DNA of 64,000 nt. It comes from an uncultured Spirochaetota bacterium. GTDB taxonomy: Bacteria > Spirochaetota > UBA4802 > UBA5550. The notes below the pieces were generated by a model, which saw nothing but the letters and a program-made list of their open reading frames with translations, was not told the DNA's origin and searched no databases. Below, piece by piece: positions 43,223-51,142 of the stretch (the stretch's first letter is position 1; every line of letters starts with the position of its first letter). The stretch lies in the NCBI GenBank assembly GCA_937872225.1, contig CALMRZ010000032.1:1-64000 (forward strand), in the 5' to 3' direction. Both the position numbers and the translations under genes were made by a program.

Positions 43223-44551
43223 TCACAGCAGGTCGCTGGCGATCTCCGCGAGCTGGGAGCGCTCCCCCTTCTCCAGGGTCACGTGGGCGTAGATCTCCTG
43301 GCCCTTCATCTTGTCGATGAGGTAGGTGAGGCCGTTGGAGCGCGAGTCCAGGTAGGGCGTGTCGATCTGGTACGGGTCTCCGGTGAAGACGATCTTGGTG
43401 CCCTCGCCGGCGCGGGTGATGATGGTCTTCACCTCGTGGGGCGTGAGGTTCTGCGCCTCGTCCACGATGAAGAAGACCTTGGACAGGCTCCGGCCGCGGA
43501 TATAGGCCAGGGCCATGATGAGGAGCTTCTCGTTGTTCACCATGTCCGATATGCGGCGGTAGTCCTGGGTGTCCTCCTCGAACTGGTTCTTGATCACCGA
43601 CAGGTTGTCGAAGAGGGGCTGCATGTAGGGGTCGAGCTTGCTCTTGATGTCCCCGGGAAGGTAGCCGATGTCCCGGTTCGACAGGGGGATGATGGGCCGC
43701 GCCAGGAGTATCTGCTTGTAGTTGTTGCGCCGCTCCAGCGCGGCCGCCAGGGCCATCAGGGTCTTGCCCGTGCCGGACTTGCCGGCCAGGGTCACCAGCT
43801 TGATGTCGTTGTTCATGAGGGCGTCCAGGGAAAAGGTCTGCTCGGCGTTGCGCGGCTGGATCCCGTAGGCCTTCTTCTTCTCGACGACATGGAGATGGCC
43901 CGAGTGCTTCTGGTACGCGGTGAGGGCGCTCTTGGCGCCGTTCCGTATGATGAAATACTCGTTTGGATAAGGGTTCCGGCCGTCGAGGACCTCCGCCGAC
44001 GGGATGGATCCATCGCGGTATAAGCGGTCCACCAGGCCCGAATCAACGTTCTCGATCAGGTTCTTGCCGGTATAGAGCTCGCTGATGTCCTTGACCTTGC
44101 CGGTCTCATAGTCCTCGGCCTGCACGCCGATGCTCTTCGCCTTCATGCGCAGGTTGATGTCCTTCGACACCAGGAAAACCCGGTCCCTCCCGTGCTGGCC
44201 CGCAAGGTTTTTGGCCAGTGACAGGATACGGTGGTCCGAGTTGTCCTCCCAGAAAATTTCTTTCAGGTCCTTCCCCATCTTCACGTTGGTTTCCACGAAG
44301 AGAAAACCGCCCGTGCCCAGGGGCACGCCGGTGCCGGGAAGGTCGTAGCCGATGATGTTGTCCAGCTCCCGGGAAAACTCGCGGGCGTTATAGTTGATGA
44401 TCTCGTTGCCCCTCTTGAACTTGTCGATCTCTTCAAGCAGGGTTATGGGGATAACTACATTGTGTTCCTCAAAGGAGTAAATGCAGCGGTAATCATAGAG
44501 AACAACGTTGGTGTCGAGAACGAATATCTTGTTGGAGTTCGTGTCTAGCAT
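43223..44551 (-). CDS. phoH2: PhoH-family protein with N-terminal PIN domain
   Basis: This 442-residue protein fuses a PIN endoribonuclease-like domain (residues about 1-190; VLDTNVVLYD with conserved acidic residues) to a PhoH ATPase (Walker A GKSGTGKT near residue 257, Walker B FFIVDEAQNLTPHE). PhoH2-type proteins are RNA helicase/ribonucleases. It is the last gene of a minus-strand unit starting at about 46052 whose promoter carries PHO-box-like repeats, consistent with phosphate-starvation control of phoH genes in other bacteria. Confidence 0.92.
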   Translation of the reverse strand: MLDTNSNKIFVLDTNVVLYDYRCIYSFEEHNVVIPITLLEEIDKFKRGNEIINYNAREFSRELDNIIGYDLPGTGVPLGTGGFLFVETNVKMGKDLKEIFWEDNSDHRILSLAKNLAGQHGRDRVFLVSKDINLRMKAKSIGVQAEDYETGKVKDISELYTGKNLIENVDSGLVDRLYRDGSIPSAEVLDGRNPYPNEYFIIRNGAKSALTAYQKHSGHLHVVEKKKAYGIQPRNAEQTFSLDALMNNDIKLVTLAGKSGTGKTLMALAAALERRNNYKQILLARPIIPLSNRDIGYLPGDIKSKLDPYMQPLFDNLSVIKNQFEEDTQDYRRISDMVNNEKLLIMALAYIRGRSLSKVFFIVDEAQNLTPHEVKTIITRAGEGTKIVFTGDPYQIDTPYLDSRSNGLTYLIDKMKGQEIYAHVTLEKGERSQLAEIASDLL

Positions 44552-44667
44552 ACACTCTATGTGACATAATATTATAACATATCAAAATTGCAAGTGCAAA
44601 ATTCCAATAATTTTATCTTTTTTCAGATATTGCACTCTTACACGGGCAGGCGGCAAGCCCCCTCCGG

Positions 44668-44739
44668 TCAGGCCGGTAGAAGCATGATAAGCATTAAGGC
44701 GGTGACAACCAGGGTCACGACAATTATCGCGTTTTTCAT
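44668..44739 (-). CDS. Tiny hydrophobic peptide, 23 residues
   Basis: Between the SpoIIE phosphatase and PhoH genes, an ATG at 44739 preceded by AGAGAGG about 12 bp upstream opens a 23-codon frame. The product starts MKNAIIVVTLVV and is almost entirely hydrophobic, ending LLPA. It has the form of a single membrane helix. It may be a small membrane protein, a toxin-like peptide or a chance frame. No family is recognised. Confidence 0.35.
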   Translation of the reverse strand: MKNAIIVVTLVVTALMLIMLLPA

Positions 44740-44764
44740 TGCTTTAATAACCTCTCTGAAGATA

Positions 44765-45706
44765 CTATAATCTCAACATAATGGCAGAAGCGATACAATC
44801 CGCCCCCATTTCTTTGCTCATTTTAACAAATTCAAAATCCATGAATATGGGAAGGTTTTCCGCAATGTCGTCGAGGTGGATTATTCTTTTTTTCCGGAAC
44901 AGGAAAACGTAGGAGTGGCCTGAATCGATTATTTTCACATCCCCGGTCGCCTCATTGAAATCGGCAAAAAAGCCCGTTATGAATTTTTCCGATTTTAACG
45001 ACGTGTAAATATAATCGTTGAGCTTCACGACATACTGCCGCATCCCCCTCGTGAAATCGAAAACATGGGTCACGCCTCCCATTAGCACTGACAGGAGCGA
45101 GGCGGATATGCCTTTCCCGGCGACATCGCATACGGCGAAGAACCATCCTGTTTCATCATATCGATTCACCGTGTAATAATCCCCACCCACGTCCCTGGCC
45201 ATTTTTGTGGCCGCAAGCATCTCGCAGCGTTCGTTTTTTATCGCCATTTCCTCGTTGATGATGCATGACTGGATGCTCTTGGCAAACCCCAGGTCTCTGG
45301 TTGTCAGGCATGACAGATAACCCAGGAGGTCCCGGTTAGTGAAGACGCCGAAAAAAAGACCGGCCGGGTCCGTCAGCACGTAATGAATGTCCCTGGCTGC
45401 CGTCAGGTCGGATGAAATCTCTTCCGCGTCGTAAAAGATGCTGTCACCGCATTTAAACCGCCTTACGTCGACCATTATCGTGCGGATATGCCTGTTTTTG
45501 TAAAGATCCCTGCCGAAGGGCCGGCCGAGAATGTCGAAAAACATATCCCGGGTGATCACACCAAGTATGGTATTGTCCTGGTCAACCACTCCAACGGAAA
45601 AGACCGAGGGATTCCCGTTCAACTCTTTCAGGAGATCGTCCACCATCACATCGTCGCGTGTATAATAATGACTGCCCGCTATTCTCCCTATGACCTGTCC
45701 CTGCAT
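44765..45706 (-). CDS. CBS-like domains fused to a short SpoIIE-type phosphatase
   Basis: This 313-residue protein begins with two CBS-like units ([21 protein letters not shown], and [14 protein letters not shown]) that usually sense adenine nucleotides. A PP2C/SpoIIE domain follows ([32 protein letters not shown]). The end, after [15 protein letters not shown], is shorter than normal and lacks the terminal aspartate motif of the family (GDxxLLYTDG and DDxT). It would act on a phosphorylated anti-anti-sigma factor if active. The gene overlaps the phosphatase remnant upstream and shares its transcript. Confidence 0.72.
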   Translation of the reverse strand: MQGQVIGRIAGSHYYTRDDVMVDDLLKELNGNPSVFSVGVVDQDNTILGVITRDMFFDILGRPFGRDLYKNRHIRTIMVDVRRFKCGDSIFYDAEEISSDLTAARDIHYVLTDPAGLFFGVFTNRDLLGYLSCLTTRDLGFAKSIQSCIINEEMAIKNERCEMLAATKMARDVGGDYYTVNRYDETGWFFAVCDVAGKGISASLLSVLMGGVTHVFDFTRGMRQYVVKLNDYIYTSLKSEKFITGFFADFNEATGDVKIIDSGHSYVFLFRKKRIIHLDDIAENLPIFMDFEFVKMSKEMGADCIASAIMLRL

Positions 45707-45894
45707 TGATTCCGTCTCGCGGAAACGCAGAACGCCGGAAAGCGGCCGGCCGCGGGAAACGGCATGAGCCCCGGCTCCAGGCCGGCGCTTTCAACATCGA
45801 ACCGGTCCCCGCCAAGTCTCTTCAGCAGGGCTTCCGCCATCTGGCTCCGGGCGGAATTATGGCTGCATACGAACAATACCCTGATACGGTCCAT
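45688..45894 (-). pseudogene. Truncated low-molecular-weight phosphatase/ArsC-like gene
   Basis: The 68-codon frame starts with [21 protein letters not shown], carrying the CX5R phosphate-binding loop of low-molecular-weight tyrosine phosphatases and arsenate reductases, then AGLEPG. After that the sequence becomes unrelated ([19 protein letters not shown]) and stops inside the next gene. Family members are about 130-150 residues, so roughly half is missing, including the conserved DP acid. AGGAGG at the end of the upstream small gene is spaced properly for the ATG at 45894. Confidence 0.7.
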
Positions 45895-45902
45895 GGGCGC
45901 CA

Positions 45903-46052
45903 TTACCTCCTGCTGACGGCGGCGGAGGGCATTTCATAGTTGCTTTTTATAAGAGAGCTGAAAATCCTCCTGATGCGCTTTGATCGTGACAGACCAAAAT
46001 GGCGCTTTCGTATGCCGGTGCGCATCCTGTTCGGTCTGCTGTTTCTTTTCAT
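45903..46052 (-). CDS. Novel 49-residue arginine-rich small protein
   Basis: The frame begins [20 protein letters not shown] and ends AAVSRR. A very strong Shine-Dalgarno (GGGGAGGAGGAAC) lies immediately upstream of the ATG at 46052. About one third of the residues are arginine or lysine. The stop overlaps the ribosome-binding site of the phosphatase remnant, so translation is coupled. The unit is preceded by 11-bp-phased PHO-box-like repeats at 46101-46133. It has no recognised relatives; nucleic-acid binding is a reasonable guess from its charge. Confidence 0.6.
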   Translation of the reverse strand: MKRNSRPNRMRTGIRKRHFGLSRSKRIRRIFSSLIKSNYEMPSAAVSRR

Positions 46053-46100
46053 ATGTTCCTCCTCCCCACATTATACTCAAAAATACGGCTCCCGCCTAAA

Positions 46101-46133
46101 ATATCCATGAAAGAAATATAAAGAAATTATGAA
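46101..46133 (-). promoter_or_regulatory. PHO-box-like repeats upstream of the small basic protein operon
   Basis: On the minus strand three 11-bp units follow one another, beginning TTCAT, TTTAT and TTCAT (ends at 46133, 46122 and 46111). Spacing and orientation match the units upstream of pstS and pstB. They lie about 50 bp upstream of the ATG at 46052. Confidence 0.55.
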
Positions 46134-46226
46134 TTTTGATATTCCCACCATACAGAATACGCTGCTGGCCGGTCATGGACGTTTCCGGATTTCCTTGAAA
46201 ATTGAAATCCCCAAATTCAGATAATC

Positions 46227-46259
46227 TTTAATAATGCTTCACAAATAATTTACAACAGC
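46227..46259 (+). promoter_or_regulatory. PHO-box-like repeats upstream of the acyltransferase gene
   Basis: Three 11-bp units begin TTTAA at 46227, TTCAC at 46238 and TTTAC at 46249, in the direction of the acyltransferase gene that starts at 46311. The period and TTxAx core equal those of the pst promoters. Confidence 0.55.
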
Positions 46260-46310
46260 ACGTTACGTTATCGATAAATTCTGGTGTTTATAGCTAAATC
46301 AGGAGGTCTC

Positions 46311-47120
46311 ATGGAAGATTGCACAATACAGTGGGACACATATCATGTTAATGATACGAAAAACCCTAAGCGGAGTGTGGCGCGCGCCCTGGTGAGACTT
46401 GTTCTCTATGTCCTGATAACAATGATCCATGTCATAGGCGCCTCGGTACGCAATCTCATCCATCGGCACACCGATTCAGGTTCGCAAAAGCGGGACATGG
46501 GCATTCTCCAGCGGTGGGCTCGGCACCTCAACCGCGCCCTGGGTCTCGAGGTATCCGTGAAGGGCGCGCCTCCCGAAGACGGCGTCCTCCTGGTGAGCAA
46601 CCACCGTTCTTACATGGACATCACCGCCATCGGAGAGCTGGCTCCCGTGACCTTTCTGGCCAAGCACGAGGTTTCCCGGTGGCCCGTGCTGGGGCACGGA
46701 TGCCGCCTGGTCGATGTCGTCTTCGTGGACCGTGAAAGCGCCGAAAGCAGGCGCCGCTCGAGGAACAGCGTCGCGAGCCGCCTCCGGCGGGGAATTTCCA
46801 TCGTGGTTTTTCCCGAGGGCACCTCCTACGAGGGGCCCGGGCTGCTGACCTTCAAGCCCGGCATCTTCCAGGTCGCCGCGCAAAACCGCTTTCCCGTCAT
46901 GCCCGTGGCCATATCGTACGAAGACCCCGATGACGCATGGGTGGGCGATGATACTTTTTTTCGCCACTTCATGCAAACCTTCTCAAAACGGCGTATCCCC
47001 GTGACCGTGCACTTCGGCCCCATCATGAAGGGAGACGATCCCGTCAGCCTGATGAAATCGTCATGGAAATGGGTCAGTTCCGCCCTTAGTCCCAATGATG
47101 AATACGGCAAGGTTTCATAA
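46311..47120 (+). CDS. PlsC/OlsA-like 1-acyl-glycerol-phosphate acyltransferase
   Basis: This 269-residue membrane acyltransferase has an N-terminal hydrophobic segment and the catalytic NHRSYMD (HX4D) near residue 98. The substrate motif FPEGTSYEGPG near residue 168 and the PVAISYE block are also present. AGGAGG right before the ATG at 46311 decides the start over 46284. PlsC-like proteins acylate lysophosphatidate or, as OlsA, lyso-ornithine lipid. Its PHO-box-like promoter and the GNAT-like gene 23 bp downstream favour a role in lipid remodelling under phosphate limitation. Confidence 0.87.
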   Translation: MEDCTIQWDTYHVNDTKNPKRSVARALVRLVLYVLITMIHVIGASVRNLIHRHTDSGSQKRDMGILQRWARHLNRALGLEVSVKGAPPEDGVLLVSNHRSYMDITAIGELAPVTFLAKHEVSRWPVLGHGCRLVDVVFVDRESAESRRRSRNSVASRLRRGISIVVFPEGTSYEGPGLLTFKPGIFQVAAQNRFPVMPVAISYEDPDDAWVGDDTFFRHFMQTFSKRRIPVTVHFGPIMKGDDPVSLMKSSWKWVSSALSPNDEYGKVS

Positions 47121-47143
47121 TAAAAAGCAAGGAAGGGTGTCTC

Positions 47144-48055
47144 ATGAAAAAAGAAAAAACAAAAAATGAAGTGCCATTCAGGCTGAAATTCTTTCCTCCT
47201 AACGGCAACGACAGAACGCGGAACAATAACGCCGGCAATGGAATGAAAAAGGCATCATACCGCTTTCAATTCCTCTACCGTCCGGGATTGCACCTGGATG
47301 ACGGCAAGCTCAGGCGAATTATCGATGAAATGCGCCGCGTGGCAGCCTCCTGTTTCGAGGAAATCCCCGAATATCAGGCAATGACCGGCTGCAGAAAAGA
47401 ACTGACGGATACGGTCATAGCCGTCGCCTGGCGGAGCGACGGGACCATGGCCGGTTTCTGTTCGACCGTCATTCTCCCTGTCACCGGCGTCGGCGACGTT
47501 CAGCACCTGGGACTCACCTGCGTGAGACCGGAGGACCGGAGCAACGGCCTGACCCATATCCTGACCCACAAGGCAGTTGCCGGATACCTGGTGCGGCACA
47601 AGCCGGTGGTCGGGAAGCTATGGGTCAGCAACTGCGCTGCGGTGCTTTCAAGCCTGGTCAACGTATCCCTCCATTTCGAGCAGGTGTACCCTTCGCCTTT
47701 TGGCGCAACGCGGCTTACCGAAAAACACCGCAAAATTGCCGAGGCCATCGACCGGCACTACCGCCATAAAATATATATCCACCGCGACGCGACTTTTGAT
47801 ACCGATGCTTTCGTTTTTCGGGGAAGCGTCAAGGGCACCATGTTCCAGAAAGATTCCGGTGAAACATGTTATTACCACCGCAATCGCGACCTTAACGAAT
47901 TTTACAAGGACCGCATGGTCTTCGAAAACGGCGACGAGGTTCTCCAGGTAGGATACGCCACAACCCTAGCTGCGGTCCGGCACATGCTCCGGAACATGCC
48001 CTTGCCGAAGCCAGGGATGAAGTCTAAAAATGAAAAGCGGATGCCTGCTGCTTGA
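47144..48055 (+). CDS. GNAT-like protein, possibly an N-acyltransferase
   Basis: This 303-residue protein has a GNAT-like centre: a strand-rich segment (DTVIAVAWRSDGTMAGFCSTVILP) followed by LGLTCVRPEDRSNGLTHILTHKAVAGYL, which resembles the acyl-CoA-binding motif R-x-x-G and its helix. The ends show no known domain. It is cotranscribed with the PlsC-like acyltransferase. The pairing recalls OlsB-OlsA of ornithine lipid synthesis, where OlsB is a GNAT-type N-acyltransferase, but the sequence lacks an OlsB signature that I can recognise. An unusual AAAAA-rich start region follows the GGAAGG ribosome-binding site. Confidence 0.55.
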   Translation: MKKEKTKNEVPFRLKFFPPNGNDRTRNNNAGNGMKKASYRFQFLYRPGLHLDDGKLRRIIDEMRRVAASCFEEIPEYQAMTGCRKELTDTVIAVAWRSDGTMAGFCSTVILPVTGVGDVQHLGLTCVRPEDRSNGLTHILTHKAVAGYLVRHKPVVGKLWVSNCAAVLSSLVNVSLHFEQVYPSPFGATRLTEKHRKIAEAIDRHYRHKIYIHRDATFDTDAFVFRGSVKGTMFQKDSGETCYYHRNRDLNEFYKDRMVFENGDEVLQVGYATTLAAVRHMLRNMPLPKPGMKSKNEKRMPAA

Positions 48056-48067
48056 TCAGTTTCATCC

Positions 48068-48109
48068 GGGATACCGGGAAACCCATAATCCGGGTTTTCC
48101 GGGCATCCC
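48068..48109 (+). terminator. Long hairpin after the GNAT-like gene
   Basis: GGGATACCGGGAAACCC and GGGTTTTCCGGGCATCCC pair with few mismatches around a 7-base loop. It lies just after the GNAT-like stop codon. There is no clear T-run, so Rho-independent termination is likely only in part. Confidence 0.5.
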
Positions 48110-48204
48110 AATGAAAATTACCACGCGTAAATCCTGTGCGGATAACGGCATTGTGCCGAAAATTCATGGATACAGCTTAAAAAAATTAAAAAACCCGATC
48201 CGTT

Positions 48205-48248
48205 TTTATTTTTTATTAATAATTCCTTTATAATTTCTTAATAATTTT
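48205..48248 (+). promoter_or_regulatory. PHO-box-like repeats upstream of pstC
   Basis: Four consecutive 11-bp units begin TTTAT at 48205, TTAAT at 48216, TTTAT at 48227 and TTAAT at 48238, pointing to pstC at 48267. The units share AATT(T/C)C-type second halves. This is the longest uninterrupted set on the plus strand, although the region is AT-rich. Confidence 0.6.
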
Positions 48249-48266
48249 TAACCATGTTAATTTCAA

Positions 48267-49220
48267 ATGGACGCGCGACGTATGCAACATCCGTCTGTTG
48301 AAACCGACATGACCGAAAAAGAAAAACGGAATACCCGCATAGGCATGAGCCTTGTTGCTGAGAATTTTTTCGAAAAATTCTTCATGATCATTGGATTATC
48401 ATGCCTGTTCGTCCTTCTCCTCATCATGATTTTCCTTTTTACCGAGGGAATCCCGATCCTGAAAGACGTGAGCATAACCGATTTCCTCCTCGGGACCCAG
48501 TGGTATCCCACCAGCGTCAATCCACGCTTCGGGATACTGCCCCTCATCGCCGCGTCCGTTGCAGTCACCCTCCTCGCTTCCTTCTTCGCGGTGCCCCTGT
48601 CCCTGGCGATAGCCGTGTACCTTGCCGAGCTGGCGTCTCCCCGGGTGAGGGAATTCGTGAAGCCCGCTGTCGAGGTGATCGCGTCAATACCGTCGGTCAT
48701 TATCGGCTTCTTCGGCATGGTGGTGGTGGCGCCCTTTCTCCAGCGTTATTGTAACATCGACACGGGCCTTAACCTCTTCAACGCGTCCCTGATGCTCGCC
48801 TTCATGGCCATACCGACCATCGCCAGCATCTCCGAGGACGCCATCTCCTCGGTGCCCATGTCCCTCAAGGAGGCGTCCTATGCCCTGGGGGCGGACCGGT
48901 GGGAGACGATCTTCCATATCACCATTCCCGCAGCCCTGTCCGGGATCTGGACCGCCATCATCCTGGGCATTTCGCGGGTCATCGGCGAAACCATGGTGGT
49001 CCTCATGGTGGCCGGCGGCGCCGCCGTTATGCCGGGGTCTCTCTTTGATCCGGTCAGGCCCCTCACCTCGAACATTGCGGCGGAAATGGCGGAGGCCCCC
49101 GTCGGCGGGAGCCACTACCACGCCCTCTTCGCCATTGGCATCATCCTTTTCATAATAACATTCTTCTTCAACTTAATTGCCGATTACCTTTCCAGCAAGT
49201 ATAAGTTCAAGGGAAACTGA
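48267..49220 (+). CDS. pstC: Phosphate ABC transporter permease PstC
   Basis: This 317-residue inner-membrane permease of the high-affinity phosphate importer has about six helices. It carries the PstC-type sequence LIAASVAVTLLASFFAVPLSLAIAVYLAE and the ABC-permease EAA loop (EASYALGADRWETIFHITIPAALSGI, cited in part). No clear ribosome-binding site precedes either candidate ATG (48267 or 48309), so the start is uncertain. pstA follows at 49222. Confidence 0.92.
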   Translation: MDARRMQHPSVETDMTEKEKRNTRIGMSLVAENFFEKFFMIIGLSCLFVLLLIMIFLFTEGIPILKDVSITDFLLGTQWYPTSVNPRFGILPLIAASVAVTLLASFFAVPLSLAIAVYLAELASPRVREFVKPAVEVIASIPSVIIGFFGMVVVAPFLQRYCNIDTGLNLFNASLMLAFMAIPTIASISEDAISSVPMSLKEASYALGADRWETIFHITIPAALSGIWTAIILGISRVIGETMVVLMVAGGAAVMPGSLFDPVRPLTSNIAAEMAEAPVGGSHYHALFAIGIILFIITFFFNLIADYLSSKYKFKGN

Positions 49221-49221
49221 T

Positions 49222-50088
49222 ATGATTTCACGGCATGCAAAATCCGAAGCGATCGAAAAGACCATGTTCGGGCTGATACGGGTGATGTCCTACGCGGTGC
49301 TGGGGGCCCTTGTCTTCATCGTCGGATTCATCGTCATGAAGGGCTATTCTGCCATATCCTGGGAATTCATTTCCGAAATGCCGATGAACGAGATGACCCG
49401 GGGAGGCATCTTCCCGGCGATACTCGGCACCTTTTATCTGATGATAGGTTCGGCCCTGGTGTCGATCCCCATAGGCATCATAACCGCGATCTATCTTACG
49501 GAATACGCAAAAAAACCGGCCCTGGTAAAGGTCATCCGCCTCGGGGTGAGCAACCTGGCCGGGGTCCCCTCCGTGGTATTCGGCCTCTTCGGCCTGGCCC
49601 TCTTCGTGGTGTTCCTCGACTTCGGCACCTCCATCATCGCCGGGTCCCTCACCCTGGGCGTTCTGAACCTGCCGGTGATCATCCGGGCCACGGAGGAGGC
49701 GCTGATGACGGTGCCCATGACCTACCGCGAGGCGTCCCTGTCCCTGGGGGCGACGCGGCTCCAGACCATTTTCAGGATCGTGCTTCCCAGCGCCCTGCCC
49801 GGCGTCCTCACCGGGGTGATGCTCTCCCTGGGACGCGCGGCGGGCGAGACCGCCCCCATCATGTTCACCGCCGCGTCCTACTACGCCCCGGACCTGCCCA
49901 ATTCGGTCTTCAGCGAGGTCATGGCCCTTCCCTACCACATCTACGTGATGGCAACGGCGGGAACGCACATCCAGGAGACGCGGCACCTCCAGTACGGCAC
50001 CGCCATAATCCTCATCATCCTCGTGCTGATGCTCAACTCGATCGGACTGGTGATGCGCTACCGCTTCAGGAAGCGCCTGAAGGGGTAA
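49222..50088 (+). CDS. pstA: Phosphate ABC transporter permease PstA
   Basis: This 288-residue partner permease has about six helices. The EAA-loop region YREASLSLGATRLQTIFRIVLPSA (in part) and GRAAGETAPIMFTAA mark it as PstA. The ATG at 49222 lies 1 bp after the pstC stop; the frame start at 49177 is inside pstC. The operon ends here, and the ATPase PstB and the binding protein PstS are encoded separately 6-7 kb away. Confidence 0.92.
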   Translation: MISRHAKSEAIEKTMFGLIRVMSYAVLGALVFIVGFIVMKGYSAISWEFISEMPMNEMTRGGIFPAILGTFYLMIGSALVSIPIGIITAIYLTEYAKKPALVKVIRLGVSNLAGVPSVVFGLFGLALFVVFLDFGTSIIAGSLTLGVLNLPVIIRATEEALMTVPMTYREASLSLGATRLQTIFRIVLPSALPGVLTGVMLSLGRAAGETAPIMFTAASYYAPDLPNSVFSEVMALPYHIYVMATAGTHIQETRHLQYGTAIILIILVLMLNSIGLVMRYRFRKRLKG

Positions 50089-50089
50089 A

Positions 50090-51142
50090 TCACCGGAACC
50101 ACTTCAGCGGCTCCCGCGGACCGGAGGCGAGTTTCCCGTCAAACCGGCATTGCAGGCGGGCCCAGGCAAGGCTTCCGCTGGTCAGGAGAGACCGCACCGG
50201 CGAAGGATATGAAGAGAACGTTTCCCTCCGGATGAACTTTTTGTCAAAACCGCGGTTGAACTGTTCGAACTCCCGCTCGGCCGCGCTCCTGTCCATGACG
50301 GCCCCGGCGGCGATCCTCCCGGAGATGATCGCCCCCACGATGCCGTACCCCCAGAAGGGCTCTATCATGCCGGAGAGTGTACCGGCAAGGATGACGTCGC
50401 CGGCGAACAGCCGCGCCGCCGCCGGCACCGCCATGGTCACCGGTTGCCAGGGATCGGGATAACCGGCGATGCCGATCTTTTTCAGCGTCGCCCGGTAGGC
50501 GGCCAGGTCGCCATCCTTCACCGGCCTGCGGGAAAAGAGAAGGTTGTAATCAAGGCCGTTGATCTGCGCCGTGTACCCGTAATCGGTGGAAAAAGGCCCC
50601 ATGTAAATGGTGCCGGTGGCCCTTAGGTCATCGATCTCCCGCGCGGACCAGGCGCCGTACACGAGGCGGCAGGGAATGCCGAAGGCCCCATAGCCCGCCG
50701 CGTCAAGGCCGGTGGCCACGATGGTTCCGGGACCCGTGAACTGGAAATCGTACTTTTTGCCGAATTCAAACCTGACCCCTTCCTTCACCGCAATCTTATA
50801 GAGGAAACTATCGATTGATGAAGGCCGCGGCCCTCGCTCTACGCAGTAGGCCCTGTTGTGCTTCACGTACGGGGGGAACGCGAGGCGCCCGGTCTTATTA
50901 TAGAAGACCGGGTAGGGATCACAGGGGACAAAGACGCCGGAGAAATCGATGCCGGTATAGTTATTCAGCTCCGGGAGCTGCGCCGGGGTGGTATGCACCG
51001 AGGGATGGAGCAGCGGCGACCCGCCGATCTTCTTCTGGGCGTCGGAAATGGTCACCCGGCAGCCTTCCCGCGCCAGGGTTATCCCCGCCACCATGCCGGA
51101 AAGACCGGCGCCGATAATATGGATGTGTCTGTTTTTTTTCAT
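50090..51142 (-). CDS. FAD-dependent oxidoreductase, geranylgeranyl-reductase-like
   Basis: This 350-residue flavoprotein has an N-terminal dinucleotide-binding motif (IHIIGAGLSGMVAGITLAREG) and a C-terminal FAD-contacting block (AGTLSGMIEPFWGYGIVGAIISGR) typical of the geranylgeranyl reductase and squalene-epoxidase-like group. It likely reduces or dehydrogenates an isoprenoid or other lipid. It faces the pst genes convergently, its stop lying 1 bp from pstA's. The GGAGGT site upstream supports the ATG at 51142. The substrate is unknown. Confidence 0.78.
   Translation of the reverse strand: MKKNRHIHIIGAGLSGMVAGITLAREGCRVTISDAQKKIGGSPLLHPSVHTTPAQLPELNNYTGIDFSGVFVPCDPYPVFYNKTGRLAFPPYVKHNRAYCVERGPRPSSIDSFLYKIAVKEGVRFEFGKKYDFQFTGPGTIVATGLDAAGYGAFGIPCRLVYGAWSAREIDDLRATGTIYMGPFSTDYGYTAQINGLDYNLLFSRRPVKDGDLAAYRATLKKIGIAGYPDPWQPVTMAVPAAARLFAGDVILAGTLSGMIEPFWGYGIVGAIISGRIAAGAVMDRSAAEREFEQFNRGFDKKFIRRETFSSYPSPVRSLLTSGSLAWARLQCRFDGKLASGPREPLKWFR

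Noticed and set aside
45688-45903. Complete ArsC-type arsenate reductase
   Set aside because: The catalytic loop is present but the frame ends after 68 residues with unrelated sequence, half the family length.
48180-48260. pstC repeats as mere AT-rich low complexity
   Set aside because: Considered seriously, but four cores fall exactly 11 bp apart and match the phase and orientation at the pstS and pstB promoters; kept with moderate confidence.
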